DNA of 50,401 nucleotides. Origin: Kitasatospora phosalacinea (GTDB taxonomy: Bacteria; Actinomycetota; Actinomycetes; Streptomycetales; Streptomycetaceae). Where the stretch lies: the NCBI RefSeq assembly GCF_000717185.1, contig NZ_JNYE01000054.1:1-50401 (forward strand). Direction: 5' to 3'. The notes under the pieces are model-generated. The model had not been told where the DNA came from. It did not search any database and worked only from the letters and a program-made list of their open reading frames with translations. The number at the start of each line of letters is the position of its first letter. The first letter of the stretch is position 1. Positions 23,244 through 31,167 of this stretch are shown piece after piece. A program made the translations under genes and the position numbers.

Positions 23244-23281
23244 TTCACATGGGCGTTACATAGGAGGAACAACCGGGAAAC
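23244..23281 (+). promoter_or_regulatory. GlnR box upstream of glnII
   Basis: Four pentamers occur at exact 11-base steps: TTCAC (23244), GTTAC (23255), GGAAC (23266) and GAAAC (23277), each separated by six bases. This matches the gTnAC-n6-GaAAC two-box layout known for GlnR in streptomycetes and ends 55 bases before the glnII start codon. Control by nitrogen supply is therefore expected. Confidence 0.85.
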
Positions 23282-23336
23282 GGCGGCTTGCGACGCTACG
23301 CGGGCACCCACCACCCGAGCAGTGAGGATCACCGCG

Positions 23337-24359
23337 ATGGCGATCAAGGCCGAGTACATCTGGATCGACGGAACCAAGCCCACCGCGAAGCTCCGCTCCA
23401 AGACTCGGGTGCTGCCGAACGCCGACAAGATCCCCACCTGGGGCTTCGACGGCTCGTCGACCAACCAGGCCGAGGGCCACGCCTCGGACCGCGTGCTGGA
23501 GCCGGTGAAGGTCGTCAAGGACCCGATCCGCGGCGGTGACAACATCCTCGTCCTGTGCGAGGTGTTCGAGACCAACGGTGAGGCGCACGTCACCAACACC
23601 CGCGCCGCGCTGCGCGAGGTCGCCGAGAAGTACGCCGCGCAGGAGGCGATCTTCGGCATCGAGCAGGAGTACACCTTCTTCAAGGGCTCCCGCCCGCTCG
23701 GCTTCCCGGAGGGCGGCTACCCGGCCCCGCAGGGCGGCTACTACTGCGGCGTCGGCGCCGAGGAGGTCTTCGGTCGCGAGATCGTCGAGCTGCACCTCGA
23801 CCGCTGCATCGACGCCGGCCTGGCGATCTGCGGCATCAACGCCGAGGTCATGCCCGGTCAGTGGGAGTTCCAGATCGGCCCCGTCGACGCGCTGACCGTC
23901 TCGGACGACCTGTGGATCGCCCGCTACCTGCTCTACCGCACCTCCGAGGAGTTCGGCATCGACGCCACCCTCGACGCCAAGCCGGCCAGGGGCGACTGGA
24001 ACGGCGCGGGTGCGCACACCAACTTCTCGACCAAGGCGATGCGCGAGGGCTACGACGCCATCATCACCGCCTGCGAGTCGCTCGGTGCCTCGCAGGAGAA
24101 GGTCATGGAGCACGTCAACCAGTACGGTGACGACATCCAGTCCCGCCTGACCGGCAAGCACGAGACCGCCCCGTGGAACGTCTACTCCTACGGCGTGTCC
24201 AACCGCGGCGCCTCGGTCCGCATCCCGTGGCAGGTCGAGGTGGAGCAGAAGGGCTACATCGAGGACCGCCGCCCGAACGCGAACATCGACCCGTACGTGG
24301 TCACCCGCCTGCTGGTCAACACCTGCTGCGAGGCCCTGGAGAAGGCCGGCCAGGTCTGA
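23337..24359 (+). CDS. glnII: Glutamine synthetase II (eukaryotic type)
   Basis: This cytosolic ATP-dependent enzyme forms glutamine from glutamate and ammonium. The 340-residue length and motifs identify the GSII class: WGFDGSSTNQAEG near residue 35, the catalytic EQEYTFF, NAEVMPGQWEFQIGP, the ATP-binding NFSTKAMR and the C-terminal NRGASVRIPW. It is shorter than GSI and lacks the GSI adenylylation Tyr region. GAGGATC sits before the chosen ATG; a GTG 15 bases upstream is possible. A GlnR box lies upstream and a hairpin terminator follows. Confidence 0.96.
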   Translation: MAIKAEYIWIDGTKPTAKLRSKTRVLPNADKIPTWGFDGSSTNQAEGHASDRVLEPVKVVKDPIRGGDNILVLCEVFETNGEAHVTNTRAALREVAEKYAAQEAIFGIEQEYTFFKGSRPLGFPEGGYPAPQGGYYCGVGAEEVFGREIVELHLDRCIDAGLAICGINAEVMPGQWEFQIGPVDALTVSDDLWIARYLLYRTSEEFGIDATLDAKPARGDWNGAGAHTNFSTKAMREGYDAIITACESLGASQEKVMEHVNQYGDDIQSRLTGKHETAPWNVYSYGVSNRGASVRIPWQVEVEQKGYIEDRRPNANIDPYVVTRLLVNTCCEALEKAGQV

Positions 24360-24382
24360 TCCGCCCCGTACCCGCACGGCAG

Positions 24383-24416
24383 CGCCCGCCGGTCCCCGCG
24401 AGGGGGACGGCGGGCG
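24383..24416 (+). terminator. Hairpin terminator after glnII
   Basis: CGCCCGCCGGTCCCC (24383-24397) pairs with GGGGGACGGCGGGCG (24402-24416) around GCGA with one bulge. It starts 24 bases after the glnII stop. Confidence 0.75.
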
Positions 24417-24438
24417 TCGCCGTTCCCGGGCGGGGTTA

Positions 24439-24512
24439 CCGGTGTTTGACGGCGGTGTGTCGTACGCCTCACAGCGGGCCGGTGTTTGACGGCGGTGTGT
24501 CGTACGCCTCAC
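24439..24512. repeat. Two identical 34-bp direct repeats, 40-bp period
   Basis: CCGGTGTTTGACGGCGGTGT followed by GTCGTACGCCTCAC is present at 24439-24472 and again at 24479-24512 without a mismatch. The repeats lie between the convergent glnII and acetyltransferase genes, so they are not in an obvious promoter. Each unit contains TTGACG and the palindrome CGTACG. Function unknown. Confidence 0.85.
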
Positions 24513-24577
24513 GGTCGGCGGCGGCCGGGTGTGCGGCGGGCGGGGTGTGGGGGCGGGTCCGCGGGGGCGCCCGGGCC

Positions 24578-25339
24578 TCACATCCGGACGAAGCCGTGCG
24601 TGCGGCCGACGGGGGTGAAGCCGCGCCGGGCGTACCACTGCTGGGGCCAGTCCTCGGCGTCGGCGACCAGGAAGCGCAGGCCGTCGGGGGAGCGGTCGGC
24701 GGCCAGTCGCAGGGCGGTGGCGAGGACGGCGTCGGCCAGGCCGCGGCGCTGGCGGTCCTCGGCGGTGGCCAGGTCCTCGATCTGGGCGGTGCCCGCGGCG
24801 TCCTGGTACAGGTCGGCCCAGGAGCCGAACTCGCCGTCGACGTCCCGGGCGGCGAGCGTCAGCACCCGTTCGGCGCCCGCGGCGCGCGCGGTGCGGCGGC
24901 CCACCAGCTGGGCGATCGACTCGTCCGCGGCCCACGGCAGCCAGCAGCGCCACTGCCGTTCCAGGGCCGGGGCCAGCTCGACCAGCGCGACCGGCCCGGC
25001 GCCGCCGCCGGGCGGGACCGGGCCGCGGTGGACCATCACCACCTCGGTCTCGTGCCGGTACCCGGCGGCTACCAGCCCCGGGGCGAGGGCCAGCGCGGAC
25101 GCGTCGTCGAACACCGAGATCCGCCGGTGCCCCAGGTGTCCGAGCACCTCCTCGGCCAGCCCCGCCACGTCCGTCCCGCTCGGCGGCGCGTCCAGCACCA
25201 GCTGGTTGTGCTCGTGCGAGTACCCGAACTCCTTGCTCAACACCCCGAAGCCGCCCGGCAGTTCCACCACCTCGGCGGCCTGTCGGCGGGCGAAGGCGCG
25301 ACGGAACTCCAGGGCGACCCGCAGGCTCTCCTCGACCAT
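24578..25339 (-). CDS. GNAT family N-acetyltransferase
   Basis: This 253-residue protein ends in a GNAT acetyl-CoA domain: DLATAEDRQRRGLADAVLATAL contains the RRGLA version of the Q/R-x2-G-x-G/A loop, followed by FLVADAEDWPQQWYARRGFTP. The N-terminal 100 residues look like a second, degenerate acetyltransferase half. It acetylates an unknown amine or small molecule in the cytosol. The ATG of MVEESLRVALEF was chosen; upstream codons are GC-rich and non-conserved in look. It is convergent with glnII. Confidence 0.78.
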   Translation of the reverse strand: MVEESLRVALEFRRAFARRQAAEVVELPGGFGVLSKEFGYSHEHNQLVLDAPPSGTDVAGLAEEVLGHLGHRRISVFDDASALALAPGLVAAGYRHETEVVMVHRGPVPPGGGAGPVALVELAPALERQWRCWLPWAADESIAQLVGRRTARAAGAERVLTLAARDVDGEFGSWADLYQDAAGTAQIEDLATAEDRQRRGLADAVLATALRLAADRSPDGLRFLVADAEDWPQQWYARRGFTPVGRTHGFVRM

Positions 25340-25503
25340 CGGGCCATCGTAGGCCGACCGCCCCGCCCGGTTCGAGTGGTTTGTCGCCCCGGCCCGTCGG
25401 GAGGAGGGAAAACCCTTTCGTGCCAAGGGCGTTGGACTCGCTACGATCCGGCCGCGCCGCCGGAGGGCCCGGGCGCACGCACCGGACGGGTGGAAGAACG
25501 ACC

Positions 25504-25864
25504 TTGCGAGACCTGAAGGCGGCGGTCGCGGCCGCCGCGGTCACCCTGCTGCGGACCTCCTGCGTGCGGATGCCCGGGCCGACGGACGGGCGGCCGGCCA
25601 ACGACGCGGCCCGGCGGCAGGTGATCCCGTACGACATCGGGATCCGGCGCGCGATGTTCGGGGAGGGGCGGGCGGGGACCCCGGTCCGCGAAGTGATCAC
25701 GAACGTGGACGAATCCGGCGCCTGGGGGTACGGCAACCCGGAGGACGACTTCGCCGTGGGACCGGGTGAGAGCAGCGACCCCGGCAAGACGCTCCGACTG
25801 CGGATCGGATCGCCCCGCGGCGGGGCGGACGGCAGCGTGCGCCGCCCGCCCCGCCGCGGCTTGA
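25504..25864 (+). other. Intergenic region with a weak unassigned open frame
   Basis: A frame beginning TTG at 25504 would encode a protein opening LRDLKAAVAAAAVTLLRTSC and continuing PGPTDGRPAND. The start looks faintly like a lipoprotein signal, but the frame runs on through the MerR promoter and into the MerR gene. There is no good ribosome binding site. It may be a decayed lipoprotein gene or chance. No other feature is seen in 25340-25860. Confidence 0.3.
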
Positions 25865-25891
25865 GTCTCCCGCCGGGGGAGACGGCAGGGT
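25861..25891 (+). promoter_or_regulatory. MerR-type promoter with 19-bp spacer and internal palindrome
   Basis: TTGAGT (25861-25866) and CAGGGT (25886-25891) are separated by 19 bases, the long spacer typical of MerR-controlled promoters. The spacer region holds the inverted repeat GTCTCCC-GCCGG-GGGAGAC (25865-25883). The ATG lies seven bases after the -10 box, so the message is probably leaderless. Autoregulation is inferred. Confidence 0.72.
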
Positions 25892-25898
25892 GGCGGGC

Positions 25899-26831
25899 AT
25901 GGACGACGACGGGCTGCTGACGATCGGCGCGCTGGCGCGGCGCACCGGGCTGACGGTGAAGACCATCAGGTACTACTCGGACACCGGCCTGGTGCCGTCC
26001 ACCGACCGCACCGCCGCAGGCTACCGGCGCTACGGCGCCGAGGCCCTGGCCCGGCTCGAACTCGTCCGCACACTGCGCGAGTTGGGCCTCGGGCTGGACG
26101 CGGTGCGGCGGGTCCTGGAACGCGAGGAGAGCCTCGCCGAGGTGGCCCGGGCGCACGCCGATGCGCTGGACCTGCAGATCCGCACGCTGCGCCGGCAGCG
26201 CGCCGTGCTGCGCACCGTGGCCGCCCGCGGAACCGACCCCGAGGAGACCGCACTGATGCACCGACTGCTACGGCTGTCCGCCGACGAACGGCGGCAGCTG
26301 ATCGAGGAGTTCCTCGACGACACCTTCGGCACCGCCGACGCCAACCCCGAACTCGTCGCGCTGCTGCGCGCGGCCGTGCCCGACCTCCCCGAGGACCCGA
26401 GCGCCGACCAGGTCACCGCCTGGGTCGAACTCGCCGAACTCACCCGCGACCGGGACTTCCGGGCCGCCGTCCGCCGGATGGCCGCCTACCAGGCCGAGCA
26501 GCGCGCCGAGGGCGACACCACCGGCCTGCACCACGAGCTCACCGAACGGGTGCGGGAGGCGGTCACCGCCGCGCTCGCCGCGGGCACCGCCCCCGACGCC
26601 CCCGCCGCGGCCGCGGTGGTGGCCGGTCTCACCGCCCGCTACGCCGAGGTGTTCGACCGCCCGGACGACGCCGCCCTGCGCGGGTGGATCCTGCGCCGCC
26701 TGGAGGTCGCCACCGACCCCCGGGTCGAGCGCTACTGGTCACTGCTGGCCCGGATCAACGGCTGGCCCGCCCCGCCCGAACTCGCCCCCGTGTCCGCCTG
26801 GTTCACGGCCGCGCTGCGGGCAGCCGGATAA
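25899..26831 (+). CDS. MerR family transcriptional regulator
   Basis: This 310-residue regulator starts with the MerR winged HTH (LLTIGALARRTGLTVKTIRY, then YSDTGLVPS) and the long dimer helix (REESLAEVARAHADALDLQI). The large C-terminal domain (about 120-310) is helical and has no Cys cluster, so a metal ligand is unlikely and an organic ligand or multidrug-type signal is more plausible. The ATG is placed by the leaderless promoter just upstream; a GTG nine bases earlier would overlap the -10 box. The target beyond itself is unknown, possibly the next gene 29 bases downstream. Confidence 0.88.
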   Translation: MDDDGLLTIGALARRTGLTVKTIRYYSDTGLVPSTDRTAAGYRRYGAEALARLELVRTLRELGLGLDAVRRVLEREESLAEVARAHADALDLQIRTLRRQRAVLRTVAARGTDPEETALMHRLLRLSADERRQLIEEFLDDTFGTADANPELVALLRAAVPDLPEDPSADQVTAWVELAELTRDRDFRAAVRRMAAYQAEQRAEGDTTGLHHELTERVREAVTAALAAGTAPDAPAAAAVVAGLTARYAEVFDRPDDAALRGWILRRLEVATDPRVERYWSLLARINGWPAPPELAPVSAWFTAALRAAG

Positions 26832-26848
26832 CCGGGTGCGGGGCGCCC

Positions 26849-26854
26849 TAGGCT
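26849..26854 (+). promoter_or_regulatory. -10 box for a leaderless M48 protease transcript
   Basis: TAGGCT is followed by exactly six bases and then the ATG of the M48 protease gene. No ribosome site is present. The arrangement indicates that this gene has its own promoter even though it closely follows the MerR gene. Confidence 0.6.
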
Positions 26855-26860
26855 GGGCCC

Positions 26861-28021
26861 ATGGCTGACACCGCGTCCACCGACGCCGACTTCACCCCGC
26901 AGGAGCTGGCCCGCGGCCGCGCGCTGCGCCGGGCCCGGCTGCCGTGGGCGCTGGGCGGGCAGCTGGCCTCGCTCGTGCTGAGTGCCGTCCTCGGGTTCAC
27001 CGCGGCCGGGGCGGGCCTGGTCGGCGCGGTCGGCGGCTGGTTCGGCGGCAGCTGGGCGGCCGAGGTGTTGGCGGGCGGTGCGGCGCTGGTGCTGCTCGGC
27101 CGGGCGGTGACGCTCCCGTTCTCGGCCCGGGTGCGGGCCGTCTCCGCCCGGTACGGCCTGGTCACCCAGGGCTGGTCCGGCTGGGCGGCGGACGTGCTGC
27201 GCGGCACCGCCGTCGCCCTCGCCCTGTTCCTGCCGCTCGCGCTCGGCCTGTACGCGCTGATCGGCCGCTCGCCCGACCGCTGGTGGATCCCGGCCGCGGC
27301 CGCCGCCGCGCTGCTGACCGTCGCCCTGTCCTTCCTGCACCCGCTGGTCTTCGAGCCGCTGTTCAACCGCTTCACCCCGCTGCCCGAAGGCGAACTGCGC
27401 ACCGCCCTGCTGGAGTTGGCCCGCCGCGACGGCATCGCGGTGCGCGACGTGCTGGTCGCCGACGCCTCCCGCCGCACCACCGCGCTGAACGCCTACGTCT
27501 CCGGCTTCGGCCCGACCCGGCGGATCGTCGTCTACGACACCCTGCTCTCCACCGCCGAGCCGCGCGAGGTCGAGCTCGTCGCCGCCCACGAACTCGGCCA
27601 CGTCAAGCACCGGGACGTCGCCACCGGCACCACCCTCGGCGCCCTCGGCGCGGCCCTGGTGGTCCCCGTCCTGGCCGCGCTCCTCGCCTGGCGGCCGCTG
27701 CTCGACGCGGCCGGCGCCACCGACGTCCAGGACCCGCGCTCCCTGCCGCTGCTCGCCGCCCTCGCCGCCCTGCTCGGCGCGCTCAGCACCCCCGTGCAGT
27801 GCGCCGCCAGCCGCCGCGTCGAAGCCCGTGCCGACCGGCACGCGCTCGAACTCACCGGCGACGCGCGGCAGTTCATCGCCATGCAGCGCCGCCTCGCGGT
27901 CGCCAACGTCGCCGACCCCTACCCGCCGCGCGCCGTCGAACTGCTCCTCGCCACCCACCCCAGCACCGGCCGCCGGATCGCCGCCGCCCGCAGCTGGCTC
28001 GCCGCCCGGGAGGCCCGGTGA
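26861..28021 (+). CDS. M48 family membrane metalloprotease (Ste24-like)
   Basis: This is a zinc protease in the membrane, 386 residues. Hydrophobic helices lie at about 28-56, 66-82, 110-135 and 143-160. The zinc motif HELGH is at 243-247, with the third ligand in RRVEARADRHALEL (Glu321). Further helices surround residues 257-310. The layout resembles CAAX-processing Ste24/HtpX enzymes that degrade or process membrane proteins. It heads a three-gene operon: its stop codon overlaps the GTG of the HAD gene (GTGA), and that gene overlaps the MOSC gene. Confidence 0.88.
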   Translation: MADTASTDADFTPQELARGRALRRARLPWALGGQLASLVLSAVLGFTAAGAGLVGAVGGWFGGSWAAEVLAGGAALVLLGRAVTLPFSARVRAVSARYGLVTQGWSGWAADVLRGTAVALALFLPLALGLYALIGRSPDRWWIPAAAAAALLTVALSFLHPLVFEPLFNRFTPLPEGELRTALLELARRDGIAVRDVLVADASRRTTALNAYVSGFGPTRRIVVYDTLLSTAEPREVELVAAHELGHVKHRDVATGTTLGALGAALVVPVLAALLAWRPLLDAAGATDVQDPRSLPLLAALAALLGALSTPVQCAASRRVEARADRHALELTGDARQFIAMQRRLAVANVADPYPPRAVELLLATHPSTGRRIAAARSWLAAREAR

Positions 28022-28554
28022 CCCGCCCCCTGCTGATGCTCGACGTCGACGGCCCGCTCGCCCCGTACGTCGGCCGCCCCCACCGCCGCCCCGAGGGCTA
28101 CCTCACCCACCGCCTCCCCGTGCGGAGCTGGCAGCAGCGCCAACGCGCCGCGGGCATCCGAAACCCCGGGCCGCTGCGGGTCTGGCTCCACCCCGGGCAC
28201 GGGCCCGCGCTGCGCGCCCTGCCCTACGAACTGGTCTGGGCCACCACCTGGAAGGACGAGGCCAACCAGCACCTCGCCCCGCTCCTCGGCCTGCCCGAAC
28301 TCCCGTACGTCGACTGGCCGTCCATGCACCACGGCGACCCCGACGACCTGCACTGGAAGACCCGCCACCTGGTCGCCTGGGCCGCCGGGCGCCCCTTCGC
28401 CTGGGTCGACGACGAGACCTCCCCGCGGGACGCCGCCTGGATCGCCGCCCACCACCCCGCCCCCGCGCTCACCCTGACCGTCGACCACCGGTGCGGCCTG
28501 CAGCCCGCCGACTTCGCCGTACTCACCGACTGGGCCGAGGAGAACGCGAGTTGA
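28018..28554 (+). CDS. HAD-like domain protein
   Basis: This soluble protein of 178 residues opens with a HAD motif I, LLMLDVDGPLAPY (DxDG), continues with motif II-like LVWATTWKDEAN and a C-terminal FAWVDDETSPRD that fits motif IV acidic residues. The cap is very small, so it may act on a large substrate such as a protein or nucleic acid end. Substrate unknown. Start GTG and stop TGA overlap the neighbours by four bases on each side, so the three genes are translationally coupled. Confidence 0.78.
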   Translation: MTRPLLMLDVDGPLAPYVGRPHRRPEGYLTHRLPVRSWQQRQRAAGIRNPGPLRVWLHPGHGPALRALPYELVWATTWKDEANQHLAPLLGLPELPYVDWPSMHHGDPDDLHWKTRHLVAWAAGRPFAWVDDETSPRDAAWIAAHHPAPALTLTVDHRCGLQPADFAVLTDWAEENAS

Positions 28555-29327
28555 TCGTCACCGCCCTGCACCGCCACCCCGTCAAATCGCTGCTGGGGGA
28601 GGAGGCCACCCGAGCCCGGATCGACGGGCGCGGCCTCGACGGGGACCGGCGGTACGCCCTGCTCGACCTCGTCGACGGCCGGATCGCCAGCGCGAAGGAG
28701 CCCCGGGCCTGGCGCCGCCTGCTCACGCTCCGCGCGCGGACGGTCGGCGGCGGCGTGCGGATCACCGGACCGGACGGGGCCGTGCTCGACGACGCCGGGA
28801 TCTCCGCACTGCTCGGCCGCCCCGTCCGGCTGATCGACGAACGGCCGCCGGGCGCGGTGCTGCGCCGCTCGGTGCCCGAGCAGGTGCTCGCCGCCGGGAT
28901 CGACGCCGAAGTCGACTCCCCGGAACAGGAGTTCGGCTCCGCGGCGGAACCCGGCAGCTTCTTCGACTTCGCCCCGCTGCACCTGGTCACCACCGCGAGC
29001 CTGGCCGGCGCCCCCGCCGCCCGCTACCGTCCCAACCTGGTGATCGGCCACGACGGCGAGCCGTACGCGGAGAACGCCTGGACCGGCCGCGAACTCGCCG
29101 TCGGGCCCGACCTGCGGCTGCGCGTCATCGCCGCCACCCCCCGCTGCGCGGTCCCCACCCTCCCGCACGGCACCCTCCCCGCCGACCCGGAGGCCCTGCG
29201 CCGCCCCGCCCGGGAGAACCGGGTCCGGCCGCTGCCCGGGATGCCGCCCCTGCCGTGCCTGGGCGCCTACGCGCAGGTCCTCAGCCCGGGGGTGGTGGAG
29301 GTGGGGGACACGGTCACGCTCCACTGA
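28551..29327 (+). CDS. MOSC domain protein
   Basis: This is a 258-residue protein with the MOSC N-terminal beta-barrel (VTALHRHPVKSLLGEEATRA) and the MOSC sulfur-carrier domain ending in RCAVPTLPHG, where the conserved Cys of MOSC proteins sits (ATPRCAVP). MOSC proteins bind or move sulfur for molybdenum cofactor enzymes and reduce N-hydroxylated compounds. The start is TTG, overlapping the preceding stop as TTGA, with GGAG upstream. Third gene of the M48-HAD-MOSC operon. The electron donor and target are unknown. Confidence 0.83.
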   Translation: MIVTALHRHPVKSLLGEEATRARIDGRGLDGDRRYALLDLVDGRIASAKEPRAWRRLLTLRARTVGGGVRITGPDGAVLDDAGISALLGRPVRLIDERPPGAVLRRSVPEQVLAAGIDAEVDSPEQEFGSAAEPGSFFDFAPLHLVTTASLAGAPAARYRPNLVIGHDGEPYAENAWTGRELAVGPDLRLRVIAATPRCAVPTLPHGTLPADPEALRRPARENRVRPLPGMPPLPCLGAYAQVLSPGVVEVGDTVTLH

Positions 29328-29341
29328 GACGGAGCACCATC

Positions 29342-29390
29342 CGGGGGCCCCTTCAGGGGTCCGGGGAACGGCGGGCTCGGGGCTGCCGGC
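29342..29390 (-). repeat. Dispersed intergenic repeat, copy C (inverted)
   Basis: Read on the minus strand, this stretch gives CCGGCAGCCCCGAGCCCGCC, then GTTCCCCGGACCCCTGAAGG, the same element as copies A (3996) and B (29439) in opposite orientation. It follows the MOSC stop and can pair with copy B to form a long imperfect hairpin. Confidence 0.6.
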
Positions 29391-29438
29391 GGTTCACCGC
29401 TCGTGCGTGCGGTGGCTCCGGGTTCCGTTCAGGCGTCC

Positions 29439-29512
29439 CGAAGCAGCACGGACACACCGATGGGCTCCGGCCGGCAGCAGCTCGGACCCGCCGTTCCCCG
29501 AGCCCCTGATGG
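29439..29512 (+). repeat. Dispersed intergenic repeat, copy B
   Basis: It shares CGAAGCAGCACGG, CCGGCAGC and CCCGCCGTTCCCCG with copy A at 3996-4070. A shortened copy (CCGCCGTTCTCCCCGAGCCCCTGA) follows at 29515-29550. The region 29328-29556 has no gene; it is filled by these elements between convergent genes. Confidence 0.6.
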
Positions 29513-29556
29513 CGCATCCCGCCGTTCTCCCCGAGCCCCTGAACGCGCGCCCCGGT

Positions 29557-31011
29557 TCAGAGGGCCTTGTGCAGGGCGGCCAGGAAGGCGTCCGTGGTGG
29601 CCGGGTCGCGCACGGCGAGGCGGAGCCAGTCGGGGCCGAGGCCGGGGAAGGTGTCGCCGCGGCGGACGGCGTAGCCGGCTTCGCGGAGGCGGGCGCGGAC
29701 GGCGGCGGCGCCGGGGAGGTGGACGAGGACGAAGGACGTGGCGGGGGCGCCGTGGACGCGCAGCCCGGGGACGGTGGCGAGGCCGGCCAGCAGGTGGGCG
29801 CGGTGGGCGGCGGTGGTGCGGGCGGCCCGGTCGGCCTCGGCGAGGGCGGCGGGGGCCGAGCAGACCTCGGCGGCGGCGAGGGCGGGGGTCGAGACGGGCC
29901 ACAGCGGCTGGGCGGCGGCGAGGTCGGCGACCAGGGGTGCGGGGGCGAGCAGGTAGCCGATGCGCAGCCCGGCCAGGCCCCAGGTCTTGGTGAGGCTGCG
30001 CAGGACGACGACGTCGCCGGGCAGGTCGCGGACGGCGGCCAGGCTCTGGCTCTCGCCCGGGTCGGTGTCGATGAAGGCCTCGTCGACGACCAGGGTGCGG
30101 CCGGGCCGGGCCAGGTCGGCGAGCGCGGCGGCGGGGTGCAGGATGGAGGTGGGGTTGGTGGGGTTGCCGACCACCACCAGGTCGGCGTCCTCGGGCACGG
30201 CCCCGGGCGGCAGGCGGAAGCCCTGCTCCGGGGTGAGGAGGACGCGGTGGACGGGGTGTCCGGCGTCGCGCAGGGCCGCTTCGGGCTCGGTGAACTGGGG
30301 GTGCACGACGGTCGCGCGGCGCGGCCGCAGGACGCGGGCGAGCAGGACGAAGGCCTCGGCGGCGCCCGCGGTGAGCAGGACCTCGTCGGCGGGGCGGCCG
30401 TGCCGGGCGGCGACGGCGGCGCGGGCGGCGGTGCCGTCGGGGTAGGCGGCGAGGTCGGCGAGGGTGGCGGCGAGGTGGGCGTGCAGCCAGGGCGGCGGGG
30501 TGCCGGTGCGGACGTTGACGGCGAGGTCGACCAGCCCGGCGGAGCGCACTTCGGCGTCGCCGTGATGGCGCAGATCGGGCTGCTGGTTCACCTGTTGTCC
30601 TCCTGGAGGTGGGGCGGCGAGCGCCGCGGTGGCCGCGGCGGTGGCGGTGCGCGGCGCGAGCAGGCGTGCGCCGGGCCCGGCCGAGGCGAGGGCGGCGGCC
30701 TCGGCGACGCTGGGGGTGCCGACGGCGGCGGCGACCCGGGCGGAGCCGCCGGGGGCCCCGGCGGCGGCCAGCACGGCGGCCGGGTGGCCGGTCAGCGGGA
30801 CGCCCAACTCCCGGGCGGCGGCGTGCAGTCCGGGTTCGAACAGTTTGCTGTCGAGGGTGGCGACCAGGGCGACGGCGGTGCGGTCGAGACCGTGCGCGGC
30901 GAGGGCCGCGTCGGCGGCGCGGAGCAGTTCGGCGGCGGGGGTGCCGCGGCGCAGTCCGAGGCCGAGCACCAGGCGGGGGGCGCGTGCCGGGGTGCGGGGT
31001 GCGCCGTCCAC
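29557..31011 (-). CDS. cobC: CbiG C-terminal domain fused to CobC-like threonine-phosphate decarboxylase/aminotransferase
   Basis: This cobalamin biosynthesis protein of 484 residues has two parts. Residues about 10-135 match the CobE/CbiG C-terminal domain (LVLGLGLRRGTPAAELLRAA, then VATLDSKLFEPGL), which opens the ring-contracted corrinoid lactone. Residues about 150-484 are a class I PLP enzyme of the Rv2231c/CobC type with the PLP lysine in RSLTKTWGLAGLRIGYLL, which makes (R)-1-amino-2-propanol phosphate or handles the aminopropanol arm. GTG with a distant GGGAGG is the chosen start. No other cob genes are in the window. A -35/-10 pair and a palindrome lie upstream. Confidence 0.83.
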   Translation of the reverse strand: MDGAPRTPARAPRLVLGLGLRRGTPAAELLRAADAALAAHGLDRTAVALVATLDSKLFEPGLHAAARELGVPLTGHPAAVLAAAGAPGGSARVAAAVGTPSVAEAAALASAGPGARLLAPRTATAAATAALAAPPPGGQQVNQQPDLRHHGDAEVRSAGLVDLAVNVRTGTPPPWLHAHLAATLADLAAYPDGTAARAAVAARHGRPADEVLLTAGAAEAFVLLARVLRPRRATVVHPQFTEPEAALRDAGHPVHRVLLTPEQGFRLPPGAVPEDADLVVVGNPTNPTSILHPAAALADLARPGRTLVVDEAFIDTDPGESQSLAAVRDLPGDVVVLRSLTKTWGLAGLRIGYLLAPAPLVADLAAAQPLWPVSTPALAAAEVCSAPAALAEADRAARTTAAHRAHLLAGLATVPGLRVHGAPATSFVLVHLPGAAAVRARLREAGYAVRRGDTFPGLGPDWLRLAVRDPATTDAFLAALHKAL

Positions 31012-31076
31012 GTGATGCCCGGCCCTCCCTGTCCGCTGTGCTCCGTGCGGGCCCGTGCCGGGGCTGCCGCCGGGCC

Positions 31077-31112
31077 GTGGGAATCCCACCATGTCCGTCC
31101 GAGCAGGGTCAA
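31077..31112 (-). promoter_or_regulatory. Candidate promoter with palindromic operator for the cobC gene
   Basis: On the minus strand TTGACC (31112-31107) and TGGGAT (31088-31083) are 18 bases apart. The -10 box lies inside the perfect palindrome GTGGGA-A-TCCCAC (31077-31089). A regulator could act there; no cobalamin riboswitch consensus was found in the leader. Confidence 0.45.
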
Positions 31113-31167
31113 TCGGGACAGGTGTGAGAAGCGTCGCCCGGCTGGCCGAAAAGCGCCGGCGGGCCGG

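Noticed and set aside
25504..25920. Lipoprotein-like frame before the MerR gene
   Set aside because: TTG start without a convincing ribosome site, and it runs through the MerR promoter into the MerR gene; kept only as a weak remark.
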